Assembly: GCF_018613795.1 (NCBI RefSeq)
Contig: NZ_JAGGPN010000020.1
Span: 147,289 to 211,288 of the forward strand
DNA: 64,000 nt
DNA from: Arthrobacter sp. ISL-65
Lineage (GTDB): Bacteria > Actinomycetota > Actinomycetes > Actinomycetales > Micrococcaceae
Direction of reading: 5' to 3'
Part shown: positions 25,190 to 33,509 of the stretch, piece after piece
Layout of the letters: the number at the start of each line of letters is the position of its first letter
How positions within the stretch are numbered: position 1 is the first letter of the stretch
Program-made: the position numbers and the translations under genes
The notes under the pieces: model-generated
Seen by the model: the letters and a program-made list of their open reading frames with translations, nothing else
Told to the model about the DNA's origin: nothing
Databases searched by the model: none

Positions 25190-28100
25190 ATGAGCTCCAA
25201 AGGCCAGCGCCCCACCGGCCAGCCCTCCAACGGCCTGCCCCTCACCGGCCTGCGCGGCGCCCTTCATGCGGACAGGACGTTCGCCCGGGTGCAGGCCGAG
25301 GCGGCGCGGAGCTTCAGCGTCCGCAGCGAGGACTACCAGATCAGCGCCCCGGCAGGTTTGCGGCCCGTGCTCCTGGCGGAGATGGCGGACGGCCTGCTGA
25401 ACGCAGCGGAAAATGACGGCCCCGCCGCGGATCACGCCGCTCCGGGGGTGGTCCTGGCCGTCACCGCCACGGGACGCGAGGCCGAGGACCTTGCCGCCGC
25501 GCTCCGCGCCTACCTGCCGGCCAACGCAGTGGCCGAGTTCCCCAGTTGGGAAACCCTCCCGCACGAGCGACTGTCCCCGCGTTCGGACACGGTGGGCCGC
25601 CGACTGTCGGTCCTGCGGCGCCTGGCGCATCCTGAAGACTCAGCCCGCAGTGATAGCGCAAGGCACCCTGATAGCGCAGCCCACCCGGAAAACGCAGCTG
25701 GCCCCCTTCGCGTGGTGGTGGCTCCCGTCCGCGCCGTGGTCCAGCCGATCGTGGCCGGCCTGGGGGAACTGGTTCCGGTGACGCTGAAGGTCGGCCAGGA
25801 GGTCCCGTTCAATGACGTGATCCGGAACCTTGCGGCCGCCGCCTACTCCCGGGTGGACATGGTCACGCACCGCGGCGAATTTGCCGTCCGCGGCGGCATC
25901 CTGGACGTGTTCCCGCCCACTGAGGACCACCCCATCCGGGTGGAGTTCTTCGGTGACGAGGTGGACCAGATGCGCTGGTTCGCCGTCGCCGACCAGCGCT
26001 CGCTGTCCGCCCCCGGCGTGCATCACCCCACCGAACTCCACGCCCCGCCCTGCCGCGAAATCCTCATCACCCCCTCGGTCATGTCCCGGGCTGCCACACT
26101 GAAGTCCCAGCTGCCCTCGGCTGCGGACATGCTGGAGAAGATCGCCGGCGGCATTGCCGTGGAGGGCATGGAATCCCTGGCGCCTGTGCTGGTGGACGCG
26201 ATGGTCCCGTTCATGGAACAGCTGCCCGCGGGCTCCATCTCGGTGGTCATCGAACCTGAGAAGGTCCGCACCCGCGCCCACGACCTCGCGGCCACCAACG
26301 AGGAGTTCCTGGAAGCGGCGTGGTCCACGGCCTCCGACGGCGGGAGCGCACCGCTGGACCTGAGTTCGCAGGCCTCGGCAGCCCTGCATTCAGCCAGCTT
26401 CCGGTCGCTGGCCGAGACCCGCTCTGCGGCGCTGGGGCACGAGGTGTCCTGGTGGTCCATCACGTCGCTGGCCACGGACGAGGAACTGACGCCGGACATC
26501 GACGTGCTCAACCTCCACGCCCGCGAACCGCGCGGCTACCAGGGGGACGTGGCGGAGATGATGGACTTCATCGGCTCGCACGTGCGGGACCAGTGGCGGA
26601 TCGTGGTGGCCACCGAAGGCCCGGGCCCGGCGCAGCGCCTGGCCGAACTGTTCCACGACGCCGACATCCCCTGCGCCCGGGTGGACACACTGGACCACGA
26701 ACCCCAGGCGGGGATCATCGAGGTGACCACTGCCGCCGTCGGACGCGGTTTTGTCCTGGACGGGCTGAAACTCGGTCTCCTGACCGAGGCCGACCTGCTG
26801 GGCCGCACCTCCGCAGGCTCCACGAAGGACATGCGCCGCATGCCGTCCAAGAGGCGGAACGCCGTGGATCCGCTGCAGCTGGTGGCCGGCGACCATGTGG
26901 TGCACGAACAGCACGGCATCGGCCGGTTCGTGGAACTGATCCAGCGCAAGGTGGCCGGCGGCGGTGACGGCGTCCGCGAGTACCTCGTGCTGGAGTATGC
27001 GGCATCGAAGCGCGGGGCGCCGGGGGACAAGCTGTTCGTCCCCACCGACCAGCTGGACCAAGTGACCCGCTACGTCGGCGGCGACACTCCCGTGCTCAGC
27101 AAGATGGGCGGTGCGGACTGGGCCAGCACCAAGTCCAAGGCACGCCGGGCGGTCAAGGAAATCGCCGGCGAGCTCATCCGCCTCTACTCGGCCCGGATGG
27201 CCTCTCGCGGCCATGCCTTCGCGCCGGACACGCCGTGGCAACGCGAGCTGGAGGAGGCCTTCCCCTACGTGGAGACCCCGGACCAGCTCACCACCATCAA
27301 CGAGGTCAAGGCCGACATGGAGCGGGAGATTCCCATGGACCGGCTGGTCTCCGGCGACGTCGGCTACGGCAAGACCGAGATCGCCGTCCGCGCGGCCTTC
27401 AAGGCGGTGCAGGACGGCAAGCAGGTGGCGGTGCTGGTGCCCACCACGCTGCTGGCCCAGCAGCACTATGAAACGTTCACCGAGCGGTTCAGCGGCTTCC
27501 CGCTGCGCGTCAAGCCGCTGTCCCGGTTCCAGGCGTCGAAGGAAGCCAAGGAAACGGCCGAGGGCGTGAAGAACGGCTCCGTGGACGTGGTGATCGGCAC
27601 GCACCGGCTGCTGTCCAAGGACTTTGAGTTCAAGGACCTGGGCCTGGTGATTGTGGACGAGGAGCAGCGCTTCGGCGTCGAGCACAAGGAAGCGCTGAAG
27701 AAGATGCGCACCAATGTCGACGTCCTGGCCATGAGCGCCACCCCGATTCCACGGACCCTGGAGATGTCCCTGACCGGCATCCGCGAAACGTCCACGCTGG
27801 CCACCCCGCCGGAGGAGCGCCACCCCGTGCTCACCTATGTGGGCCCGTACACGGACAAGCAGACCTCCGCCGCCATCCGCCGCGAACTGATGCGGGAGGG
27901 CCAGGTGTTCCTCGTCCACAACCGCGTGTCCACGATTGAAAAGACCGCAGCCAAAATCCGCGAACTTGTCCCCGAAGCCAGGGTCGAGGTGGCACACGGC
28001 AAGATGTCCGAGAGCCGCCTGGAGCAGATGATCGTGGACTTCTGGGAGAAGCGCTTCGACGTCCTCGTGTGCACAACCATCATCGAAACGGGCCTGGACA

Positions 28101-28939
28101 TCTCCAACGCCAACACCCTGATTGTGGACGGCGCGGACAAGTACGGCCTGTCGCAGCTCCACCAGCTGCGCGGACGCGTCGGCCGCGGACGCGAACGTGC
28201 CTACGCCTACTTCCTCTACCCCTCCGAGAAGCCCCTGGGCGAGGTGGCACTGGAACGGCTGAAGGCCGTGGCCACCCACAACGAACTCGGCGCGGGCATG
28301 CAGCTGGCCATGAAGGACCTGGAGATCCGCGGCGCCGGCAACCTGCTGGGCGGTGAACAGTCCGGCCACATCCAGGGCGTCGGCTTCGACCTCTACATCC
28401 GGCTGGTGGGCGAGGCCGTGGCAGAGTACCGCGGTGAAGCCGAGGAGAAGGCAGCCGAGATGAAGATCGAGCTGCCCGTGAACGCGCACCTGCCGCACGA
28501 CTACGTGCCAGGGGAGCGGCTGCGGCTGGAGGCCTACCGGAAGCTGGCGTCGGCACTCACCAACGAAGCCATCGACGAAGTCCTCGCCGAACTGGTGGAC
28601 CGCTACGGCGAGCCGCCACTGCCCGCACAGAACCTCGTCGCCGTGGCACGCTTCAGGGTGGGTGCCCGCGAAGCCGGGCTCTCCGACGTCGCCCTGCAGG
28701 GGAACTTCATCAAGTTCTCCCCGGCGCAGCTGCCCGAATCGAAGACGATGCGGCTCAACCGCATGTACCCGGGCGCGCAGTCCAAGCCCGCCCTCAACGC
28801 CGTCCTGATCCCCAAGCCGAAGACGGCAAGGATCGGCGGCCGTGACCTGCAGGACGCCGAAATCCTGGCATGGGCCGACGGCGTCATCCGCAATATCTTC
28901 TCGGACGCCCCTGTCCCGGCCGAAGCCACGAAAGGCTAG
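25190..28939 (+). CDS. mfd: Transcription-repair coupling factor
   Basis: Mfd removes RNA polymerase stalled at DNA damage and recruits the UvrABC nucleotide excision repair proteins. The protein is 1249 residues. The UvrB-homology domain is N-terminal, with FPSWETLPHERLSP near residue 115. The RNA polymerase-interacting domain contains DHVVHEQHGIGRF near residue 566. The translocase has Walker A GDVGYGKTE near 721 and motif II DEEQRFG near 822. The TRCF C-terminal domain follows. The ATG at 25190 has AGGAG eight bases upstream; the longer frame without such a site is rejected. The loop near residue 155 carries a short imperfect repeat (DSARHPDSA, HPENA) not part of the family core. Confidence 0.97.
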   Translation: MSSKGQRPTGQPSNGLPLTGLRGALHADRTFARVQAEAARSFSVRSEDYQISAPAGLRPVLLAEMADGLLNAAENDGPAADHAAPGVVLAVTATGREAEDLAAALRAYLPANAVAEFPSWETLPHERLSPRSDTVGRRLSVLRRLAHPEDSARSDSARHPDSAAHPENAAGPLRVVVAPVRAVVQPIVAGLGELVPVTLKVGQEVPFNDVIRNLAAAAYSRVDMVTHRGEFAVRGGILDVFPPTEDHPIRVEFFGDEVDQMRWFAVADQRSLSAPGVHHPTELHAPPCREILITPSVMSRAATLKSQLPSAADMLEKIAGGIAVEGMESLAPVLVDAMVPFMEQLPAGSISVVIEPEKVRTRAHDLAATNEEFLEAAWSTASDGGSAPLDLSSQASAALHSASFRSLAETRSAALGHEVSWWSITSLATDEELTPDIDVLNLHAREPRGYQGDVAEMMDFIGSHVRDQWRIVVATEGPGPAQRLAELFHDADIPCARVDTLDHEPQAGIIEVTTAAVGRGFVLDGLKLGLLTEADLLGRTSAGSTKDMRRMPSKRRNAVDPLQLVAGDHVVHEQHGIGRFVELIQRKVAGGGDGVREYLVLEYAASKRGAPGDKLFVPTDQLDQVTRYVGGDTPVLSKMGGADWASTKSKARRAVKEIAGELIRLYSARMASRGHAFAPDTPWQRELEEAFPYVETPDQLTTINEVKADMEREIPMDRLVSGDVGYGKTEIAVRAAFKAVQDGKQVAVLVPTTLLAQQHYETFTERFSGFPLRVKPLSRFQASKEAKETAEGVKNGSVDVVIGTHRLLSKDFEFKDLGLVIVDEEQRFGVEHKEALKKMRTNVDVLAMSATPIPRTLEMSLTGIRETSTLATPPEERHPVLTYVGPYTDKQTSAAIRRELMREGQVFLVHNRVSTIEKTAAKIRELVPEARVEVAHGKMSESRLEQMIVDFWEKRFDVLVCTTIIETGLDISNANTLIVDGADKYGLSQLHQLRGRVGRGRERAYAYFLYPSEKPLGEVALERLKAVATHNELGAGMQLAMKDLEIRGAGNLLGGEQSGHIQGVGFDLYIRLVGEAVAEYRGEAEEKAAEMKIELPVNAHLPHDYVPGERLRLEAYRKLASALTNEAIDEVLAELVDRYGEPPLPAQNLVAVARFRVGAREAGLSDVALQGNFIKFSPAQLPESKTMRLNRMYPGAQSKPALNAVLIPKPKTARIGGRDLQDAEILAWADGVIRNIFSDAPVPAEATKG

Positions 28940-28944
28940 CCGTG

Positions 28945-29766
28945 ATGGGAGGACACCACGCCGCGTCAGGTGCCGCGGCGTGGGTGGCTATTGCCTCGAC
29001 GGGGCCGTACACCCTGGGCTGGTATCCGCTGGACGCCGCCGGAGTGCTGATCGGCGGCATGGCGACGGCGGGCACCGCCCTCGTGTGCGACTGGGACCAC
29101 CGCTCCAGCACCGTGGCGCACTCGCTGCCGCCGCTGTCCAACATGATCGCGGTGGGCATCGAGAATGCCAGCGGCGGCCACCGGCAGGGCACGCATTCGG
29201 TACTGGGGGCGGCCATGTTCGTGCTGCTCGCCGCGGTTGCGGCGCAGATCCAGGTGGACACGCCGTGGGGCGTGCTGTCCGTCGGCGCCGGGCTGCTGTG
29301 CATGTTCATGATCAACATCGCCGCAAAGGCCCTGAAGCTGTTTCCGAAGTCCGGCTGGATCACCAACTGGGTTTTCGCCCTGGTCATGGCCGGCCTGGTG
29401 ACCTGGTTTGCACCGCACCAGTGGACCTGGCTGCCCATGTCCATGCTGATCGGCGTCGTGGTCCACATCGTGGGTGACATGGTGACCACGGGGGGTGTTC
29501 CGCTTCTCTGGCCGCTGGTGATCAAACCGCCAAGGTTCCTGCGCCGGTTGTGGGTGTTGAGGAACTTCTGGCGGCCCAACGGCGCCTTCTCCATCCCGCT
29601 GCTGGGCCGGGCCGGGTCGCGGCGGGAGTGGCTGGTGCTGATCCCGGTGAGCGGCTACGCCATGGTGGGAATGTGCCTGGCGGCCTGGTCGCTGGCCGGC
29701 ACGCACTTTCCTGCGGCGCTGGCCCTGGCCGGCCGGCTGGCCAGCAGCCTGCTCGGACTAACCTGA
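28945..29766 (+). CDS. YdjM/DUF457-family membrane-bound metal-dependent hydrolase
   Basis: The 273-residue protein begins MGGHHAASGAAAW and has several membrane segments. Conserved His/Asp residues fit the DUF457 (YdjM, LexA-regulated in E. coli) family: GGHHAASG at the start, CDWDHRSSTVAHSLPPLS near residue 50, HRQGTHS near 75, and VVHIVGDMVTTGG near 172. The biochemical activity is unproven. It starts 5 bp after the mfd stop (a GTG three bases earlier is an alternative), so it is probably co-transcribed with this DNA-repair gene, an interesting link given that YdjM is in the E. coli SOS response. Confidence 0.85.
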   Translation: MGGHHAASGAAAWVAIASTGPYTLGWYPLDAAGVLIGGMATAGTALVCDWDHRSSTVAHSLPPLSNMIAVGIENASGGHRQGTHSVLGAAMFVLLAAVAAQIQVDTPWGVLSVGAGLLCMFMINIAAKALKLFPKSGWITNWVFALVMAGLVTWFAPHQWTWLPMSMLIGVVVHIVGDMVTTGGVPLLWPLVIKPPRFLRRLWVLRNFWRPNGAFSIPLLGRAGSRREWLVLIPVSGYAMVGMCLAAWSLAGTHFPAALALAGRLASSLLGLT

Positions 29767-29964
29767 GACCCGGACTTTCCGTGGTTCACGGTCTGCGTCC
29801 GGTGCTCGCCGTGGAGTCATTAGTTGCAGCCTTTGCCCCCACATCGTGTCGGCCAGGGTCAAGCCGATGACCGCTGCCCATACCGGCTCGGTTCCGAGCA
29901 GGAGGCTAACCCTGGTGGGGGAAGAGTCGATGCTGCTGGCCTGGGAGGGGCCTCGATCAGCCAC
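29758..29964 (-). pseudogene. Remnant of an EamA/DMT-family transporter
   Basis: A 68-residue minus-strand frame contains SPTRVSLLLGTEPVWAAVIG, which closely resembles the conserved ALLLGTEPVWAA region of the second EamA domain of drug/metabolite transporters. Nothing else of the expected ~300-residue, ten-helix protein remains: upstream there is a stop immediately before the first codon, and downstream the frame ends in an Arg-rich, non-membrane tail. I read this as a decayed gene fragment. The 313-bp stretch 29767-30079 otherwise holds only the terminator at 30023-30060. Confidence 0.6.
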
Positions 29965-30022
29965 TGCTCAGCCCGCCCAGGATGAGTTCCTCAGAACGCA
30001 CGGCACGGCGTTCCTTTCCTGT

Positions 30023-30060
30023 TAAAAAGCTGAAGCCCCGGAACGTTCCGGGGCTTCAGC
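30023..30060 (-). terminator. 38-bp perfect palindrome, terminator
   Basis: AAAGCTGAAGCCCCGGAAC (30023-30041) and its exact complement (30042-30060) form a 19-bp stem. On the minus strand it follows the stop of the small membrane protein gene by 19 bp and runs into TTTTTAAC, so it is a classic intrinsic terminator there. Confidence 0.9.
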
Positions 30061-30079
30061 TTTAAAGTCTGCGTGGCGT

Positions 30080-30313
30080 TTAGTACTCGCCGGCCGAATC
30101 CGAGCGGCCGGTGATGGTCTGCGGGATCCAGAAGGCGAGGGCGAACAGGCCGAGGCACACTGCCATAGGCCACGGGTTGCCCAGCGTCAGGAAGGACAGC
30201 GAGTAGATGGCACCCAGGAACAGGGCCATGAGCACCACGAAGAGAACGATGCTGCCGGCCAGGGCGTTCTCGTTCTGGGGCGTCTTTACCTGCTGGTCAA
30301 TCTTGCTGGACAT
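30080..30313 (-). CDS. Small two-helix membrane protein of unknown function
   Basis: The 77-residue protein has a polar head (about residues 1-18), two transmembrane helices (about 19-43 and 48-66) and a short polar tail ending in GRSDSAGEY. It is acidic-polar at both ends and has no known motif. A GAGGAATG sequence lies at the ATG and a strong terminator follows the stop, so it is a real gene. It may be co-transcribed with deoC, 46 bp upstream. Function unknown. Confidence 0.8.
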   Translation of the reverse strand: MSSKIDQQVKTPQNENALAGSIVLFVVLMALFLGAIYSLSFLTLGNPWPMAVCLGLFALAFWIPQTITGRSDSAGEY

Positions 30314-30359
30314 TCATTCCTCCTCGGCCCCGCGGGGCTCAAACTGTGGCTGCCGCCGG

Positions 30360-31103
30360 TCAGTACGCAGACGAACCGTGTTCGCCTTTGACGATTGCAA
30401 TACCGGAGCTGGCGCCAATACGTGTTGCACCTGCAGCAATCATAGCCTGTGCGTCCTCGAGGGAACGCACGCCGCCGGAGGCCTTGACCCCTAAATCCAG
30501 GCCCACGGTGCTCCGCATGAGGGCAACATCCTCGACGGTGGCGCCTCCGCCGTTGAAGCCCGTTGAGGTCTTGACGAAGTCGGCGCCGGCCTCCACGGCC
30601 GCTTCGCAGGCCAGGACCTTCTGGTCATCGCTGAGCAGGGCAGTCTCGATGATGACCTTGAGGATCGCCTCGCCCTGGTGGACGGCCTCGGCGACAGCCT
30701 TGATGTCGTCCACCAGGGCGCCCTTGTCCGAGGCTCTGGCCGCGGCGATGTTGATGACCATGTCCACTTCGTCGGCGCCGTCCAGCACGGCCCCGCGGGC
30801 CTCGAACGCCTTGACGTCGCCGGGCGTGGCGCCCAGCGGGAAACCCACCACGGAACACGTGAGCACACCGGTGCCCTTGAGCGCTGTCTTCACCGTCTTG
30901 ACCCACACCGGGTTCACGCACACCGACTTGAATTTGTACTCGGCGGCCTCGGCACAGACCTTGAGGATTTCCGCCTCGCTGGCCTCCGGCTTCAGCAGCG
31001 TGTGGTCGATAAAGGAAGCGATGCCCGTCGCCCCGCTACCCTCCCCGGGAGATCCTGCGGGGCTGGTCGCGGTGCCCGTTCCGGGGCTGGCTTCGTTGCT
31101 CAT
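30360..31103 (-). CDS. deoC: Deoxyribose-phosphate aldolase
   Basis: DeoC cleaves 2-deoxyribose-5-phosphate to glyceraldehyde-3-phosphate and acetaldehyde in deoxynucleoside breakdown. The 247-residue protein has the Schiff-base Lys K178 in DFVKTSTGF, the helper Lys K207 in LGVKASGGV, and D114 in DEVDMVIN. The ATG at 31103 is chosen because AAAGGA lies ahead of it; an ATG 15 bp further upstream would place that site inside the gene. A Gly/Ser-rich head of about 27 residues precedes the barrel. Purine nucleoside phosphorylase, of the same salvage pathway, is encoded about 9 kb away. Confidence 0.96.
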   Translation of the reverse strand: MSNEASPGTGTATSPAGSPGEGSGATGIASFIDHTLLKPEASEAEILKVCAEAAEYKFKSVCVNPVWVKTVKTALKGTGVLTCSVVGFPLGATPGDVKAFEARGAVLDGADEVDMVINIAAARASDKGALVDDIKAVAEAVHQGEAILKVIIETALLSDDQKVLACEAAVEAGADFVKTSTGFNGGGATVEDVALMRSTVGLDLGVKASGGVRSLEDAQAMIAAGATRIGASSGIAIVKGEHGSSAY

Positions 31104-31186
31104 GCTGGTCCTTTCCATGGGACTTTGGCCGAAGGCGCCCCGGGTGTCGCGGCGCCCTTGCGAACCATCCTGCCACAGCAGGAAAG

Positions 31187-32047
31187 CTACGCGGCCGTGG
31201 CCAGCTGCCCCACGGAAAGCTCCGCCATGAGCTCGGCGGCGCAGGCTCCGGCAGCGGACCCGGACGCCACCAGCAGACCCAGCCGCACGCCGTCGAACGC
31301 TGCCGCATCCCCGATGGCCCAGATGCCTGGCATGGAGGAGCGGAAGTCACGGCCGACGACGATCCCGCCGGACGCCGCCGTCTGCACGCCGGCGGCGGCT
31401 GCGAGGCCGTCCCGGGGCGTGCGGTCCTCGGCGAGGACCACGAGGTCGCCGTTCATGCGGCTGCCGTCCTCGAACACGACGCCGGCAGCCGGCAGCACTG
31501 AGCCGGCAAGAGTTGGTACCACGGCGGCGGGCCGAGCGGTGGTGCGGACCGGCCGGACGCCGCGGGCGCGGAGCACCGCCTCGGCCTGCCCGGCGGCGGG
31601 GCCGGTGCCCACCAGGATGCCCAGCGGCCTGCGGCCGAGGACCCGGGTGACTTCCTTGACGGCGCGGCCGATCTTCGCGGCGTCATCGATGGTGGAGTAG
31701 CTGAGGCAGCGGCCGGAGCCATCGACAGGGGAGTCCACCGGGGCCGAGCCGGTAGCGATGACCAGCTGGTCATAGCCGAACTCCATGCCGTCGGCGGTGG
31801 TGACCACCTTGGCGGCGGCGTCGATGTGGCTGGCAGGCTGGCCGAAGCGCACGGAGACGGACGGCAGTGCGGCCAGTTCCATCAGATCGGCGGGGGCGTC
31901 GTCCCGGCTGCTCAGCACCGTGACGGTTCCGGGGAACTGTGCTGCGGCCAGCTGGGCCACGAGGGCCTGGGCGGCGGGGCCTGCCCCGGCGATCAGGATC
32001 TTGGCGGCAGGGGTGGCGGTGGACGGAAACTGTGCCGGAGCGGACAT
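31187..32047 (-). CDS. Short FAD/NAD(P)-dependent oxidoreductase
   Basis: This 286-residue flavoprotein has an N-terminal dinucleotide fold [13 protein letters not shown] (near residue 17), the segment [12 protein letters not shown] (near 92), a degenerate second fold [14 protein letters not shown] (near 143), and the FAD-binding [11 protein letters not shown] (near 246). It lacks the C-terminal dimerisation or iron-sulfur part found in NirB-type relatives and its protein is about 100 residues shorter than the usual NAD(P)/FAD reductases. It lies downstream of the hemD-cobA-nirB cluster, so a link with nitrite or nitrate reduction is possible. The 20-bp inverted repeat at 32204-32270 separates it from hemD. 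Confidence 0.75.
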   Translation of the reverse strand: MSAPAQFPSTATPAAKILIAGAGPAAQALVAQLAAAQFPGTVTVLSSRDDAPADLMELAALPSVSVRFGQPASHIDAAAKVVTTADGMEFGYDQLVIATGSAPVDSPVDGSGRCLSYSTIDDAAKIGRAVKEVTRVLGRRPLGILVGTGPAAGQAEAVLRARGVRPVRTTARPAAVVPTLAGSVLPAAGVVFEDGSRMNGDLVVLAEDRTPRDGLAAAAGVQTAASGGIVVGRDFRSSMPGIWAIGDAAAFDGVRLGLLVASGSAAGACAAELMAELSVGQLATAA

Positions 32048-32203
32048 GTGCGGGCCCTTTCGAATGCTGCACCAGGCGGGCCGATCGGGGGCCCTGTTGT
32101 GCTGATGGGACCCAGCCTAGGGGGAACGTTTTTCGCGGGTGTTTCCCTGCCATTGCGGAATAATCCCCGGCTGTTCGCTGCTTTTTACCACCCGGTAACA
32201 AAA

Positions 32204-32270
32204 GGGAGTTTTTGTACAGATATCGCGCCCTAAACCACGTTTTGAGGCCAATATCTGTACAAAAACTCCC
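32204..32270. repeat. 20-bp perfect inverted repeat with 27-bp spacer
   Basis: GGGAGTTTTTGTACAGATAT (32204-32223) and its exact complement (32251-32270) flank 27 bp. TAAC/GTTA sequences extend the symmetry outward imperfectly. The arms are AT-rich, unlike the neighbouring genes. On the minus strand the second arm runs into TTTTG, so termination after hemD is possible, but the size also fits a small mobile-element remnant. Confidence 0.75.
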
Positions 32271-32324
32271 TCTGTTATTCGCATCACACGCGTAATTGCA
32301 TGACACCGGGGTGTTCTCCGGCCG

Positions 32325-33509
32325 CTAGACGCGGATGCGGTACCCGCGCTTCACCACGGTTTCCACGAGCTTGCCGTCGGGCAGGGACGAGCGGAGCCGG
32401 CTGACCGTCATGTCCAGCGCGTGCACCGAGCCGCGGAGTTCCAGCAGTTCGGAGAGGGACTCCCGGGAAAGGACCGCACCGCCGGCGCCCAGGAGCGCGC
32501 GGAGCAGCAGCAGCGGCGCCGGGGCGATCTCCACCGGCTCGCCGTCAATGCGCAGCGACCGGCCACGAAGTTCCACGTTTCCGGACCGCGTGTCGAGGCG
32601 GCGCACATGGTTCAGCGCGAGGTGCTCGCACACCAGCCTGATCAGCGCGCCCATCCGGAACCGCTCCGGCACCAGGGGCGTGATGCCGGCGTCCAGCAGC
32701 GGCTGCGCCGTCACCGGACCAACGACGGCGGTTGTCACGGTGGTCTTGAGGCTCTCCACGAGCTGCTTGTACAGCCCCATCTCGTGGGCCGTGCTCCACA
32801 TGGCGTCCACGGCGGGGGCACTCGTGAAGGTCAGGACGTCCAGGTTGCCGCTGCACGCGGCCTCGATCAGGCGGGGGAGCCGGTCGGCGCCGTCGGGCTT
32901 GACCCAGCGGTACGGGGTGACGGTGAGGACAGTGGCGCCGGACATCCGCAGCCGTTCCAGCTGGCGGACGTCCGTGTAGCCGTGCAGCTGCACTGCCACG
33001 GTCTTGCCGCGCACGCCCTCGGCCAGCAGCATGTCCACCAGCGTTGCGGTGGTCTCGTCGCTGCTGATTCCGACGTCGGCCAGGCCGGCCGCGCGCACGG
33101 CGCCGCGGGCCTTGGGTCCGCGGACGAACATCCGGCAGGCGCCCAGCGTTTCCAGCAGCTCCTCACCGATCCCCGAAGCGTCCGCCGCCTCGCACCAGCG
33201 GCGCATGCCGTAGGCGGTGGTGGCGATGCAGAGGTCGGGCTTGGCCGCGATGATCGCCTTGGTGTCCTCGATGAGGCTGATGTCCTCGTTCACGGGGGCG
33301 ATCTTCAGTGCCGGGGCATGCAGGATCTCGGCGCCGCGGCGTTCCAGGGCCTCGATGAGGTCCCGCGAACGGCGGTGGGACGTCACACCGATCCGGAAAC
33401 CCTCCAGCGGGGCCTCTGCGGCCGCCTCCGGCGCTGGCTCGGTGAGCGCGGTCTCGGTGGGTGCTGTTTCAGTGGGGGCTAGTACATTCATTGCGTTCAT
33501 GCCTATCAC
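32325..33509 (-). CDS. hemD: Uroporphyrinogen-III synthase fused to winged-helix DNA-binding domain
   Basis: The 394-residue protein has a HemD-type domain (about residues 38-295, with FRIGVTSHRR, LTFTSAPAVDAMW and AVVGPVTAQPLLDAG) followed by an OmpR-type winged helix (about 305-394, with LRALLGAGGAVLSRESLSEL, SVHALDMTVSRLR and KRGYRIRV). Actinobacteria have this fusion next to nitrite reductase genes, where it may regulate siroheme or nitrite metabolism as well as, or instead of, making uroporphyrinogen-III. The GTG start overlaps the cobA stop as GTGA; ATGs at 33500 and 33491 are alternatives. It is the third gene of the nirB-cobA-hemD operon. Confidence 0.9.
   Translation of the reverse strand: MIGMNAMNVLAPTETAPTETALTEPAPEAAAEAPLEGFRIGVTSHRRSRDLIEALERRGAEILHAPALKIAPVNEDISLIEDTKAIIAAKPDLCIATTAYGMRRWCEAADASGIGEELLETLGACRMFVRGPKARGAVRAAGLADVGISSDETTATLVDMLLAEGVRGKTVAVQLHGYTDVRQLERLRMSGATVLTVTPYRWVKPDGADRLPRLIEAACSGNLDVLTFTSAPAVDAMWSTAHEMGLYKQLVESLKTTVTTAVVGPVTAQPLLDAGITPLVPERFRMGALIRLVCEHLALNHVRRLDTRSGNVELRGRSLRIDGEPVEIAPAPLLLLRALLGAGGAVLSRESLSELLELRGSVHALDMTVSRLRSSLPDGKLVETVVKRGYRIRV

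Noticed and set aside
26390..28498. 702-codon minus-strand frame inside mfd
   Set aside because: It mirrors the codon pattern of mfd on the opposite strand and matches no family.
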